Source of the DNA: an uncultured Pelagibacteraceae bacterium
GTDB lineage: Bacteria; Pseudomonadota; Alphaproteobacteria; Pelagibacterales; Pelagibacteraceae
NCBI GenBank assembly: GCA_902615975.1
Contig: CACMRC010000001.1
Span: 172,447-236,446, forward strand
DNA length: 64,000 nt
Direction of reading: 5' to 3'
Shown: one piece after another, positions 9,907 through 22,962 of the stretch
Position numbering within the stretch: position 1 is the stretch's first letter
How the letters are laid out: the number at the start of each line of letters is the position of its first letter
The notes under the pieces: model-generated
What the model was told of the DNA's origin: nothing
What the model saw: only the letters and a program-made list of their open reading frames with translations
The model's database searches: none
Position numbers and translations under genes: made by a program

Positions 9907-10955
9907 TTTTGAAAACCTGTTCTAAAATTATTTTTCTTATTTTTTACAAGCATGACTTTGAACAATTCACCCATTTGCTTTTCATCAATTAAACGTCTTA
10001 CCCGAAAAAATAAATCTGCTTTTTTAGAAAATGCTATATTTTTACTGATAATTTCTGCTCTTTGAAGAATACCCATACTTGTTAAAAATTTTTTTTGATT
10101 TGTAAAAATTGAATTAATTTTTTTAAACTGATTTATAAATTTCTCAAAAGAATGAAAGTTTATATTGTAAGTAATATCAGAGTCTCCAATATTTTCTAAA
10201 ACGTTAGAATATTTGTGATTATTTACTGCCTGAAGAGTTTCATGCATTCTGCTATCTGCATAACCATAATCAATAACCAACATTCCTCCATCATTTTTTT
10301 GTATTAAGTCACAAATTGTTCTTAAATATTTGAATGTATCTGGCGAATATTCTATAACGCTCTGATCTTTTGATATTTCGAAATTAAGATGTTTTTCGAT
10401 TTTTTCTATTTCAATTTTTTCTTCTTTAAACTCAGCTTTATTTGGATCACTCAAATCCACAAATCTTTCAAACCAACTATCTTTTTTTTTAAAAAATTGT
10501 TTGATTGGTATGGCATCAAAGAATTCATTAGCTAAAAAAATTGTTGGGTTTGAGTTTATTTTTTCAATGTCTTTTAACCATGAAAATTTTTTAGAATTTA
10601 AATTTTTTTTTTGTTCATTTAATAAATAATCACTTTTTTCATGAATTACAAAACTGCAGGCATTGTAACACTCAGGAAAATTTATAAGTGTCTCATCTAT
10701 GACTTTCATCATTTCACCATTTCCAGCTCCCAGTTCCAGCAAATTAAACTTTTTCGGAGAGCCAATGCTTTTCCAAAAAGTAATCGTCCAAATTGCGATA
10801 ATCTCTGAAAATAATCTTGTGACATTGGGAGCAGTAATAAAGTCTCCATCTTCACCAAAAGGATTTTTTTTCATATAAAAACCTTTTTCCTTATCGTAAA
10901 GAGCAAAATTTATAAATTGATCTAATGGTAAGTTATTTATTTTAGCGAGTTTCAT
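9903..10955 (-). CDS. SAM-dependent methyltransferase, NDUFAF7/MidA family (DUF185)
   Basis: Related to mitochondrial NDUFAF7, which methylates an arginine of the NDUFS2 subunit of complex I. The sequence has YMKKNPFGEDGDFITAP at about 28-44, the SAM-binding motif LLELGAGNGEMM near 92-103, and FLANEFFDAIPI. In alphaproteobacteria it regularly lies between lgt and pgeF, as it does here (14-nt overlap with lgt, 4-nt overlap with pgeF). The target here could be NuoD; that is inference from the family. Confidence 0.85.
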   Translation of the reverse strand: MKLAKINNLPLDQFINFALYDKEKGFYMKKNPFGEDGDFITAPNVTRLFSEIIAIWTITFWKSIGSPKKFNLLELGAGNGEMMKVIDETLINFPECYNACSFVIHEKSDYLLNEQKKNLNSKKFSWLKDIEKINSNPTIFLANEFFDAIPIKQFFKKKDSWFERFVDLSDPNKAEFKEEKIEIEKIEKHLNFEISKDQSVIEYSPDTFKYLRTICDLIQKNDGGMLVIDYGYADSRMHETLQAVNNHKYSNVLENIGDSDITYNINFHSFEKFINQFKKINSIFTNQKKFLTSMGILQRAEIISKNIAFSKKADLFFRVRRLIDEKQMGELFKVMLVKNKKNNFRTGFQN

Positions 10956-11718
10956 ATTTTAAATAAAATAAGATTAATCCTAATATTATAAATATTAAAC
11001 TTACTACTTGCCCCATCGTTAAGTTTAAAAGCATATAACCAAGCTGTTCATCTGGTACTCTGTAAAATTCAATAATAAATCTGAAGATTGAGTAAATTAT
11101 TAAAAATAATCCTGAAATTACACCAGGTTTGTTTGAAAATTTATTTTTAAAATAAATTAATAATAAAAATAAAAATAAACCCTCTAATAGTGCTTCGTAT
11201 AATTGCGAGGGATGTCTAGGAAGATTATCTACCTGAATAAATGTAACTGCCCAGGGTACATTAGTTATAGTTCCGTATAATTCTGAATTTATAAAGTTTG
11301 CTATTCGTCCAAAAAATAATCCTACAGGAGCTACTAAAGCGGTAATATCCATGTATAAAAATGGGTTTTGATTATTTTTTTTAGCAAAAAATATAGACGC
11401 AAAAATAACTCCAATTAACCCACCATGGAAGGACATTCCTCCTTGCCAAATTTTAAATATATCTAATGGATTATTTATATAAAAACTTAAATTATAAATT
11501 AAAATATAACCAAGTCTTCCTCCTAAAATAATACCTATAATTAAATAAGTTAAATAATCATCAAATTTATTTTTAACTTCTATGTTTTGGATAAATAATT
11601 TTTTTGCGAGTATCCACCCTAAAATAATTCCAAATATATAAGCCAAAGAATACCACCGGATTTCTAAAGAAAATATTTCTAAGGCTACTGGGTCAAAATT
11701 ATTAATGAACATTTTCAA
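10942..11718 (-). CDS. lgt: prolipoprotein diacylglyceryl transferase
   Basis: Transfers diacylglycerol from phosphatidylglycerol to the lipobox cysteine of prolipoproteins in the inner membrane. About seven membrane segments are visible. Family signatures are GGRLGYIL, QGGMSFHGGLIG near 92-103, and the Lgt signature GRIANFINSELYG near 137. The 258-aa length is slightly short but complete. It is divergent from the ubiK-like gene with only 11 bp between them, so the two 5' regions overlap. One expected client in this window is BamD. Confidence 0.95.
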   Translation of the reverse strand: MKMFINNFDPVALEIFSLEIRWYSLAYIFGIILGWILAKKLFIQNIEVKNKFDDYLTYLIIGIILGGRLGYILIYNLSFYINNPLDIFKIWQGGMSFHGGLIGVIFASIFFAKKNNQNPFLYMDITALVAPVGLFFGRIANFINSELYGTITNVPWAVTFIQVDNLPRHPSQLYEALLEGLFLFLLLIYFKNKFSNKPGVISGLFLIIYSIFRFIIEFYRVPDEQLGYMLLNLTMGQVVSLIFIILGLILFYLKYETR

Positions 11719-11729
11719 TAATACTTATA

Positions 11730-11996
11730 ATGTATATCTTAAATATGAGAAATTCTAAATTTATAATTGATAAGTTTGCTAAATTAATTGAGCAAGGACT
11801 AGTCTCTTCAAAAGATTTAACTTCAGAACTATTTAATATCTTAAAATCTAAAAGAGATGAGTTTGTTTTTAAAATGAAACTTACTAGTAAAGATGAGTTT
11901 GAAGTACTCTCAAAACGTGTTGAGAATCTTGAAAATAAAATAAATAAACTTGAGAAAAAAAAATCAAAAAAAGTTAAACAGGCAAGAAAACCTTAA
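11730..11996 (+). CDS. UbiK/YqiC-type accessory factor (BMFP domain)
   Basis: A small protein (88 aa, or 83 from the second Met at 11745). The N-terminal part is an amphipathic helix region (SKFIIDKFAKLIEQGL). The C-terminal half is a coiled coil (VLSKRVENLENKINKLEKK) with a Lys-rich tail. This is the layout of UbiK/BMFP proteins, which form trimers and assist the aerobic ubiquinone biosynthesis complex. Its 3' end overlaps the convergent envZ-like gene by 23 nt. The function is inferred from architecture only. Confidence 0.7.
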   Translation: MYILNMRNSKFIIDKFAKLIEQGLVSSKDLTSELFNILKSKRDEFVFKMKLTSKDEFEVLSKRVENLENKINKLEKKKSKKVKQARKP

Positions 11997-13302
11997 CTCT
12001 TAAACCAGCCATTTTTGATTTTTCTAACATTATATTTCCTCCATGAGATTTAATAATATCTGATGAAATTGATAAACCAAGACCAACACTTGATTTAGAG
12101 TCTGCTCGACCCTTATCTATTTTATAAAAAGGTTTAAATACATTTTCATACTCATTTTTTGGTATTCCAGGACCATCATCATCAATAATGATGAATAAGT
12201 TTGTATTTTTTTTATTTAAACTAATTTCAACTTTAGTTGCATATTTCAGTGAATTATCAATTAGATTATTTAGACACCTGTTAATTAAATTTTTCCTACC
12301 ATTAAAGTAAATTCTTGGTGTTAGGTTTTGTGAAATATTTTCATTATTATATTTTTTAATAATTTCTAAAATTAATTCAGATAGATTAAACATTTCATCT
12401 TTTTCAACATATGATGAGCTGGTGAATTGCAAATATTCATTTAACATTTTCTCCATTTCATTGATGTCTTCAGTCAATTTATCAACAGTTTCTTTATCTT
12501 TTATAAAAGCTAATTGTAGTTTCATCCTTGTTAAGGGTGTCCTTAAATCATGACTTATTCCAGATAACATTTCAGTTCTTTGATTTAAGTGTCTTTCAAT
12601 TCTCTTTCTCATTTTATCAAATTCATGTCCTGCTTGTCTTATTTCTAGGGCTCCAGAAGGTTTGAACTCTTCAATATTTTCTCCTTTACCAAACCTTTCA
12701 GCTGCACGAGCTAGATTTGTGATTGGTCTAGTTTGATTTTTTAAAAATATTAGAGAAATAATCACCATTATAATTGCAGGTACCGTAATCCAAAGTGCAA
12801 ATATTCTTGCTGAAGAACTTGCAACTCTATCTTTGGGCACTAAAAATTTAAAATAGCCATTTTCATATTTAATTCTTAAATCAATTAATTCTTTATAACT
12901 TGTTGTATCAAACCAGTATTCATCTAATCCAAATTTAGATTTTAGCTCTCTTCTTAAGGTTCTATCTATAGGACTAAACCATCTTTCGGTATCTGTATTT
13001 TGTAATTTTTCGTTATTGATGAATTCAATGTTTAAGTCTAAAAATATGGAGAAAAGATCTAGCAACTCTTGTTTATTTTCTTGCTCACTTCCATGGGCTT
13101 CGATAAATGTACTAATTTCATTTACCAGAGTTCTTGTCATACCTTTGTTTGTTTTGATCCAAAGGCTATCAAAAAAAACAATTGTAATTACTAGTTGCAA
13201 AACTAAAACTGGAATAGCAACTATAAGAAGAGCTCTATAAAATAATCTTTTTGGTAATACTTTTTTTAAGTAGTTACTCAATCCAGAGAACATATCCTGC
13301 AC
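11974..13302 (-). CDS. envZ: EnvZ-like sensor histidine kinase
   Basis: Membrane histidine kinase of an OmpR/EnvZ-type pair. Two membrane helices (about 22-44 and 166-187) flank a periplasmic sensor region of roughly 120 residues. HAMP covers about 188-240, HisKA has phospho-acceptor His251 in GISHDLRTPLTRMK, and the HATPase domain has an N box near NRCLNNLIDNSLKYA, with IDDDGPGIP and GLGLSIS. Its start overlaps the ompR stop by 29 nt. The signal is unknown; osmolarity is only an analogy to E. coli. Confidence 0.9.
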   Translation of the reverse strand: MQDMFSGLSNYLKKVLPKRLFYRALLIVAIPVLVLQLVITIVFFDSLWIKTNKGMTRTLVNEISTFIEAHGSEQENKQELLDLFSIFLDLNIEFINNEKLQNTDTERWFSPIDRTLRRELKSKFGLDEYWFDTTSYKELIDLRIKYENGYFKFLVPKDRVASSSARIFALWITVPAIIMVIISLIFLKNQTRPITNLARAAERFGKGENIEEFKPSGALEIRQAGHEFDKMRKRIERHLNQRTEMLSGISHDLRTPLTRMKLQLAFIKDKETVDKLTEDINEMEKMLNEYLQFTSSSYVEKDEMFNLSELILEIIKKYNNENISQNLTPRIYFNGRKNLINRCLNNLIDNSLKYATKVEISLNKKNTNLFIIIDDDGPGIPKNEYENVFKPFYKIDKGRADSKSSVGLGLSISSDIIKSHGGNIMLEKSKMAGLRVKVFLPV

Positions 13303-13951
13303 CTCTTATTGTTTGTAAAAATTTTGGATTTTTTGGATCAATTTCAATTTTTTTTCTAAGCCGAGTAATAATAACATCTATTGATCTCTCTTTATCTAAA
13401 TTGATTAATTGACCAATATCTTCCCTAGAAAATGTTTTGCCTGGGTTATTAATCATTTTTTCTAAAATCGTTTTTTCAGTTGCATTAATCTTAAATTCTT
13501 TATCACTTTTAAATATTAAAAGTTTATTCAAATCAATTTTCACATTTGCAAATTCTATAACCCTTTTCTGATCCATTTTGATAGTTTTACTTAATATGTT
13601 TTGTATTCTTAGAATTAATTCTTTTGGTTCAAATGGTTTCGGTAAATAATCATCAGCACCAATCTCTAACCCTTCGACTCTTTCATTTGCTTCACCTTTA
13701 GCTGTTAGAAGTATAACTGGTGTATCTAATTTTTTTTTATTTTCTTTTAAAAATTCAAGCCCACTTTTACCGGGCATCATGATATCCAAAACTATTAAAT
13801 CAAACTTGATTATTTTTATTTTCTCTAATGCATTTTCTGCATTTTCAGCAGTAGTGACTAAAAATTTATTTTCATTTAAATACTTTTTTACAAGAGATCT
13901 AATTCCATCATCATCATCAACCACTAGTATGTGTGCAATAAACTTATCCAT
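13274..13951 (-). CDS. ompR: OmpR-family response regulator
   Basis: An N-terminal receiver domain (acidic pocket VDDDD at 11-15, phospho-acceptor Asp56 in IVLDIMMPG, conserved Lys in DDYLPKPF) is joined to a C-terminal winged helix ending VDVIITRLRKKIEIDPKNPKFLQTIRGAGY-type sequence (residues about 190-222). It is cotranscribed between a MarR-type gene (8-nt overlap) and the envZ-like kinase (29-nt overlap), which is almost certainly its partner. Target genes are not shown by the sequence. Confidence 0.92.
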   Translation of the reverse strand: MDKFIAHILVVDDDDGIRSLVKKYLNENKFLVTTAENAENALEKIKIIKFDLIVLDIMMPGKSGLEFLKENKKKLDTPVILLTAKGEANERVEGLEIGADDYLPKPFEPKELILRIQNILSKTIKMDQKRVIEFANVKIDLNKLLIFKSDKEFKINATEKTILEKMINNPGKTFSREDIGQLINLDKERSIDVIITRLRKKIEIDPKNPKFLQTIRGAGYVLWIE

Positions 13952-14429
13952 TAATTATTTTACTTAGTACATTATCAAAATTTATAACTTCTTCAGAACT
14001 TGAATTTAATAAAGCATTATAAATTCTTTTTTTTTGTAAATTGAAAATTTCATTAAAAATTTTTTTACCTTTATCATTAAGAAAAACATGCTTCACTCTA
14101 GTATCTTGGTCATCTTTTTTGAACATGACGATTTCAAGTTTAATCAAATCTTTGAGAACACGATTTAAGCTTTGTTTTGTGACTTTTAATCTCTTAAGTA
14201 GCTCAGAAATGGAGATCCCCTCATACATTGACAGTAAATGAATTACTTTATGGTGTGCTAAGCCAATTGAATATCTATCTAATATTTTTTTAGAGTCAGA
14301 AAAGGTTTCTCTGTAGCTTACGAATAGTTTTTCAATTAGATCTTTAAGCTGGTCATCTTTTAAATATAAAAGTTCTTTCATAATAGGTAAGTTATATTGA
14401 CATATTAAAGATACAAAGATATTTTTCAT
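13944..14429 (-). CDS. MarR-family transcriptional regulator
   Basis: Winged-helix regulator. The recognition region is SISELLKRLKVTKQSLNRVLKDLI, and the wing contains DQDTRVKHVFLNDKG. The annotated start gives 161 aa; the second Met at 14381 gives 145 aa and is closer to family length. First gene of a marR-ompR-envZ operon, divergent from ilvE across about 26 bp. It may control its own operon. The ligand is unknown. Confidence 0.85.
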   Translation of the reverse strand: MKNIFVSLICQYNLPIMKELLYLKDDQLKDLIEKLFVSYRETFSDSKKILDRYSIGLAHHKVIHLLSMYEGISISELLKRLKVTKQSLNRVLKDLIKLEIVMFKKDDQDTRVKHVFLNDKGKKIFNEIFNLQKKRIYNALLNSSSEEVINFDNVLSKIING

Positions 14430-14455
14430 TTATAAATTAAAAAAAATTTTCACAC

Positions 14456-15337
14456 ATGATACCTTACGACAAGAGATCTGGAAAAATATGGTACAACAAC
14501 GAATTAGTTAATTGGGCTGACGTTAAACTGCATGTTTTAAGCCATGGTATGCACTATGCTAGTTGTGTATTTGAAGGTGAAAGAGTTTATGATGGTTCAA
14601 TTTTCAAATTAGAAGAGCACACAGCTAGATTTTTTCATTCTGCAAGAAGAATGGGTTTTGAAATTCCTTATACAGAGGAAGAAATCAATAATGCATCAAA
14701 TAAAATAATAGCAACTCAAAAAGTAGAAAATGGTTATGTAAGACCTGTTGCTTGGAGGGGTAGTGAGATGATGGCTATTTCTGCACAACAAACAAAAATA
14801 CATGTTGCGATCGCAACATGGGAATGGGGATCATATTTTGATCCCAAACTTAAAGTAGAAGGAATTAGGTTAAATATTTCAAATTGGAGAAGACCAGCAC
14901 CTAATACAATCCCATGGGATACGAAGGCATCAGGTCTTTACATGATTTGTACTCTCTCAAAACATGAGGCAGAAAAGCAAGGATATACAGATTCTTTAAT
15001 GCTTGATCACGAGGGGAATATTGCTGAAGCAACTGGAGCAAATATTTTTTTCAAAGATAAAAATGGAGAAATTCACACTCCAGTACCAGATTCTTTTTTA
15101 GATGGTATTACAAGAAGAACAGTAATCGGAATTGCAAAATCAAAAAATATAAAAGTACATGAAAGAAAAATCAGTCCAACTGAATTACCTAATTTTGTTG
15201 GATGTTTTTTAACTGGAACAGCAGCAGAAGTAACACCAGTATCTTGTATAGCTGAAAATCAATTTAAAGTTTGTGATACTATTATTGATTTGAATAAAAG
15301 TTATCAGGCATTAGTTAGGAAGAAAAAAGCAGCCTAG
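14456..15337 (+). CDS. ilvE: branched-chain amino acid aminotransferase
   Basis: PLP fold-type IV transaminase of the last step of Ile, Leu and Val synthesis. The sequence shows SHGMHYASCVFEGERVY (about 30-46), the PLP-binding lysine in WDTKASGLYM (about 158-167), EATGANIFF and the phosphate-binding LTGTAAEVTPV. The 293-aa length is slightly below E. coli IlvE (309). The D-amino-acid or aminodeoxychorismate lyase subgroups are less likely because of the typical IlvE N-terminus. The stop shares the palindrome CTAG with convergent pgsA. Confidence 0.92.
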   Translation: MIPYDKRSGKIWYNNELVNWADVKLHVLSHGMHYASCVFEGERVYDGSIFKLEEHTARFFHSARRMGFEIPYTEEEINNASNKIIATQKVENGYVRPVAWRGSEMMAISAQQTKIHVAIATWEWGSYFDPKLKVEGIRLNISNWRRPAPNTIPWDTKASGLYMICTLSKHEAEKQGYTDSLMLDHEGNIAEATGANIFFKDKNGEIHTPVPDSFLDGITRRTVIGIAKSKNIKVHERKISPTELPNFVGCFLTGTAAEVTPVSCIAENQFKVCDTIIDLNKSYQALVRKKKAA

Positions 15338-15918
15338 TCTTTACTATCTTCAGACATAGCATGATCAATACCTTTTCGCATATAATCATATGCAGTAAAA
15401 AGTGTTAAAGCAGCAGATAACCACAAAAGAACTATACCTATTGTTTGAGCGTTATAATCTTGGAAATTAATTATTTTATTTCCTGTATCTCCAGATAATA
15501 AAAGTGCTATTGATACCATTTGTAATACTGTTTTAAGCTTAGCAAGGTTTGACACAGGAAGTTTTATTTTTCCTTTTGCTAAAAATTCTCTCAAACCTGA
15601 AATTAAAATTTCTCTTGTAAGAATTATTATTGCCGCAATTACTTCATAATTTCTGATCGTTCCATCCATAACCAAAAGTATTAATGCTGTAGCAACAATA
15701 ATTTTATCAGCTATAGGATCTAATAACTCACCCAGTTTTGACTCTACCCCAAACATTCTGGCCAACATACCATCTAAAAAGTCAGTAAATGATGCAACAA
15801 TAAATAATATTAAAGCAGTAAGATCACCATAAAATCCTGGAAGATAAAAAGCTAAAACAAAAAAGGGAACAATTATTATTCGTCCTATCGTTAATATGTT
15901 TGGAATTTTTTTTAGCAT
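15334..15918 (-). CDS. pgsA: CDP-diacylglycerol--glycerol-3-phosphate 3-phosphatidyltransferase
   Basis: Makes phosphatidylglycerophosphate, the committed step to phosphatidylglycerol. The CDP-alcohol phosphotransferase motif DGMLARMFG...GELLDPIADK (about 48-70) is intact, in a 194-aa protein with four or five hydrophobic segments and the usual PNILTIGRI start. It follows uvrC by 2 nt, a uvrC-pgsA pairing seen in many proteobacteria. Confidence 0.94.
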   Translation of the reverse strand: MLKKIPNILTIGRIIIVPFFVLAFYLPGFYGDLTALILFIVASFTDFLDGMLARMFGVESKLGELLDPIADKIIVATALILLVMDGTIRNYEVIAAIIILTREILISGLREFLAKGKIKLPVSNLAKLKTVLQMVSIALLLSGDTGNKIINFQDYNAQTIGIVLLWLSAALTLFTAYDYMRKGIDHAMSEDSKD

Positions 15919-15920
15919 AA

Positions 15921-17756
15921 TTATTCGTGAAAAAAGTTATATATCTTTTTTGCTACTTTTTCCTCAACACCTTCTACAGATTTTATTTCATCCAAGCTAG
16001 CAGACTCAACCGATCTTGCAGATCCAAAATGGTTCAATAAAGCTCTTTTTCTAATAGCTCCAATACCCTCTATTTGATCTAACAGAGATTTGCTGATACC
16101 TTTTTTTCTCTTTGCTCTATGAGCACTTATGGCAAATCTATGTGACTCATCTCTTATTCTTTGAAGAAAAAATAGGGTAGGGTCATTTCTAGTGAATTTA
16201 TATTCTTTGCCATTGTGAAAAAAAATTTCATTTCCACTATTTCTAAATTTACCTTTTGCTATTGCAATAATTGGAATGTCGTGAAGTCCTAATTCATTAA
16301 GGCTCTCTCTAGCTACTGAATATTGACCTTTCCCCCCATCTACTAAAACCAAATCAGGAAAAGTAAGGTAATTATCTTTTTCTTGAACTGCTCTTTTGAA
16401 CCTCCTATTTAATACCTCTCTCATCATTCCATAGTCGTCTTGCTCGTTTTTTTTATGTTTAATATTAAATTTTCTATATCTTTTTTTAATAAACCCTTCA
16501 TCACCGTATGCTATTAAGGCCCCAACACTATTTGTACCTTGAATATGGCTATTATCGTAAACCTCAATTAAATTTATATTGGTTTCTAAATTAAATTTTT
16601 GAGCTACTGCATCGAATAATTCCTTATTATTCTGACTTTCATAAAGTTTTCTATTAAGACTATCTTTTGCATTTTTGATTGCTTGATTAATTACTTTTAG
16701 TTTTGATCCTTTTTTTGCAACTGAAATATTTATTTGTTTACCTTCTTTTTGTGTCAGTGTTTTTTCAATTAATGCTTTTTCTTTTATTTCTTCTGAAAGG
16801 ATAACTGATGAAGGAACACTTTTATTTTCATAAAATTGAGAAACAAATGAATTTAGGATTTCACTAAATTTTTCATCTGGGTCATGTTTTGGGAAAAAAG
16901 CCTGATTACCCCAATTTTGTTTTGATCTATAAAAAAATACTTGTATACAAGTTTTTCCAGACTCTTTGTATCCAGCTATAACATCTGCCTCAACTAAATT
17001 TGCCTCATTAATTCTCTGTGAAGATTGAATTATATTCAATGCTTTAATTCTATCTCTTAATATTACAGCTTTTTCAAAATCAAGATCTTCACTTGCTTTT
17101 TCCATCTGATTAGAAAGATTGTTTTGAATTTTTCTAGATTTACCTGAAACAAATTCAATAGCATCCTCTACAGTTTGATTGTAATCCTCTTTTTTTACGT
17201 ACCCCACACAAGGTCCAGAACATCTTTTTATTTGATATAAAATACATGGTCTTTCTCTGTTTTTGAAAACGGTGTCATCGCAAACTCTCAGATGGAAAAT
17301 TTTTTGGATCATTTTGATTGTCCAATTAGCTGAACCAGCAGAAGCAAAAGGTCCAAAGTAAAAACCTTCTTTTGTTTTTTTTCCTCTATGTCTTTTTATT
17401 TGAGGCCACTTATCTTTATTACCAATAAATATAAATGGAAATGACTTATCATCACGTAATAGGATATTAAATTTTGGCTTATGCTTTTTAATTAAATTTG
17501 CTTCTAGAAGTAATGCTTCACTTTCATTAGATGTTGTTGTTATCTCTAATTTTCTTGTTTGAGACAACATTCGTTCAGTTCTAATTATATGATTTTTTTC
17601 TGCAACATAACTCTTTAATCTATTAGGTAAGTTTTTGGCTTTACCTACATAAAGAATTTCATTCTTTTCATTAAGCATCCTGTATACACCTGGAAGTTTT
17701 GGTACTAGAGGTAGTTCTTTTTTAATTATTTCTTTTCCTATTTCAGAGCTTATCAT
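15921..17756 (-). CDS. uvrC: excinuclease ABC subunit C
   Basis: Makes the dual incisions in nucleotide excision repair. The N-terminal GIY-YIG domain has [23 protein letters not shown]/UvrB-interaction segment lies around [13 protein letters not shown]. The RNase H-like nuclease core contains [18 protein letters not shown] and LVDGGKGQ, and the C-terminal HhH pair has [21 protein letters not shown]. The frame opens at 17786, but I choose the ATG at 17756 (611 aa) to match family length and limit overlap with folB. Confidence 0.95.
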   Translation of the reverse strand: MISSEIGKEIIKKELPLVPKLPGVYRMLNEKNEILYVGKAKNLPNRLKSYVAEKNHIIRTERMLSQTRKLEITTTSNESEALLLEANLIKKHKPKFNILLRDDKSFPFIFIGNKDKWPQIKRHRGKKTKEGFYFGPFASAGSANWTIKMIQKIFHLRVCDDTVFKNRERPCILYQIKRCSGPCVGYVKKEDYNQTVEDAIEFVSGKSRKIQNNLSNQMEKASEDLDFEKAVILRDRIKALNIIQSSQRINEANLVEADVIAGYKESGKTCIQVFFYRSKQNWGNQAFFPKHDPDEKFSEILNSFVSQFYENKSVPSSVILSEEIKEKALIEKTLTQKEGKQINISVAKKGSKLKVINQAIKNAKDSLNRKLYESQNNKELFDAVAQKFNLETNINLIEVYDNSHIQGTNSVGALIAYGDEGFIKKRYRKFNIKHKKNEQDDYGMMREVLNRRFKRAVQEKDNYLTFPDLVLVDGGKGQYSVARESLNELGLHDIPIIAIAKGKFRNSGNEIFFHNGKEYKFTRNDPTLFFLQRIRDESHRFAISAHRAKRKKGISKSLLDQIEGIGAIRKRALLNHFGSARSVESASLDEIKSVEGVEEKVAKKIYNFFHE

Positions 17757-18168
17757 GGCTTCTCTTTTTGGTAATTTGAATACCAACAGATGAACACTGT
17801 TTTAAGATTTCTAATTTTTCAATTTTTAACATTATTTTAGCAATCCTTTTGTCTTTAAATAATTCGTCAAAAACAGCTTCTGCTAAAGTTTCTAAAAAGT
17901 TATAATGTTTCTTTTTTACTAGTTTAGTTATCAATTTTACAATTGTTCCATAATTTACAATAGATTTTATATCTTTATCGCTTGATGGTTTTTTATCTTC
18001 ATAATCAATTTCTAGACTAAATTTTACTTTCTGTGATTTTTCTTTTTCAAAATCGTAATAACCAAGTTTTAAATCTAAGATTAATTCATTAATTAGGATT
18101 TTTTTCTCATAATTAAATAGGCTTTTATTTTTATCTATTTTGACAATTTTCAAATTATTTTTTCTCAT
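17743..18168 (-). CDS. folB: dihydroneopterin aldolase-family protein
   Basis: FolB-like tunnelling-fold protein of 141 aa: [23 protein letters not shown] matches the aldolase N-terminus (LxGYYdfE), followed by DYGTIV-like INYGTIV-type sequence and [14 protein letters not shown] near the pterin-anchoring Glu. It probably converts dihydroneopterin to hydroxymethyl-dihydropterin for folate. It overlaps the adjacent pteridine-reductase-like gene by 4 nt, which supports a pterin role. The sequence is divergent and Lys-rich. Confidence 0.8.
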   Translation of the reverse strand: MRKNNLKIVKIDKNKSLFNYEKKILINELILDLKLGYYDFEKEKSQKVKFSLEIDYEDKKPSSDKDIKSIVNYGTIVKLITKLVKKKHYNFLETLAEAVFDELFKDKRIAKIMLKIEKLEILKQCSSVGIQITKKRSHDKL

Positions 18169-18898
18169 TCTTTACCCATCACATCTGGTGTTTGCCAGTT
18201 TAGATTTTGTCCGCTATCAATAGCTAAAACTTGACCGGTAATAGATATATTTTTAATAAAAAAGTCAACAGCATTACATATTTGCCCCACATCAACTTGT
18301 CTTTTCAAGGGTGTTGCTAAATATTGCTTTTTGAAATGTTTTTCAGATTGTCTTTGATTTTTTATAGTTGGACCAGGTGCAATTGCATTTACTCTTATAC
18401 TTGGAGCCAAACTCATAGCACTAGTTTTTGTGAGAGTATAAAGACCTGTTTTACTTATAGTATAAGAAAAAAAATATGGAGTTAATTTAAAAACTCTTTG
18501 ATCTATAATATTAATAATATTGTTATTTCCTTTCCTTACATTTTTTGCAAATTCTTTAGATAATAATGCTGGTGTTCTTAAATTAGTTCTAAGATGTTGC
18601 CCCCAGCTATCTGTTGTAAAATTTTCTAATTTATCATTTTCAAATAAAGAAGCATTGTTAATTAAACAATCAAAATATTTAAGTTTAGATTTTGCAAATT
18701 TTATAATTTTATTTACATCATTTTCTTTACTTAAATCACCTTTGACTAAGTAAATTTTTGTACCTTCATTAGATAACTCTTTTTTTAATTTTTCTGCTTT
18801 TAATTTTGATTTATTATAATGGATTAAGATTTCTTTATTAGGACCAGATAATTTTCTTGCAATCGCAGCACCCATTCGAGTTGCTCCACCAGTAATAA

Positions 18899-18917
<19 letters not shown>
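18165..18917 (-). CDS. SDR family reductase, pteridine reductase / FolM-like
   Basis: Short-chain dehydrogenase of 250 aa. The cofactor loop is [13 protein letters not shown] (9-21); the TGxxxRxG form with Arg is typical of pteridine reductases and FolM rather than the usual TGxxxGxG. The catalytic Tyr/Lys lie in [10 protein letters not shown]. Neighbouring folB makes dihydromonapterin or dihydrofolate reduction the likeliest role, which could matter in a genome lacking canonical folA; that is inference. Overlaps uvrB by 19 nt. Confidence 0.8.
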
Positions 18918-22308
<3,391 letters not shown>

Positions 22309-22309
<1 letters not shown>

Positions 22310-22962
22310 TGAAAACAGCCTTAGTCTTTGGTTCAACAGGTTTAGTTGGTGGGCATCTTGTTAATGAACTTATCCTGAATTCAAATTATTCAAAAATAAA
22401 GATTTTTGTTCGTTCAAAAATAGAACTTTTTAATCCAAAAATTGAAATTATTGAAACTGATTTTAATGATTTAGAAAAGTATAGAAATGATATTAAAGGT
22501 GAAGACTGTTTTTTTTGTATTGGTACAACAAGAAAAAATTCACCTAATAAAAATGAATATGAAAGAATTGAACTGAATATTCCAAGACAAATTGCCCAAA
22601 TTGCTAAATCAAATTCGATTAAATCATTTTTTTTCGTTTCATCTGGTTATGCAGATCCAAAAAGTTCAGGTGATTATTTAAAATTCAAAGGATTAGTTGA
22701 ACAAGAAATTAAAAATCAAAATTTTGATAAAATTGGGATCATAAGACCATCTTTCTTATTGGGAAATAGAAAAGAAAAAAGATTAGGTGAAAAATTTGGT
22801 ATAATATTATTTAAATTGTTAACTCCAATATTGGTTGGACCTTTAAGAAAAATGAGACCAATTAGGGCAGAAATAGTCGCCAAAGCAATGGTAAAGTTGG
22901 CAAATGAAAATATTAATCAAAGTATATTTGAATCAAATGAGATTGCTGAATTAGTGAGATAG
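22309..22962 (+). CDS. NAD(P)-binding atypical SDR, HTATIP2/TIP30-like
   Basis: Rossmann protein of 217 aa with the dinucleotide loop FGSTGLVGGHLVNEL at 7-21, CIGTTRKNSPNKNEYERIE and the active-site-like region FFFVSSGYADPKSSGDYLKFKG. This matches the atypical SDR group that includes HTATIP2. The substrate is unknown. It overlaps the aspC stop by one base and overlaps the 3' end of convergent trxB by 12 nt. Confidence 0.75.
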
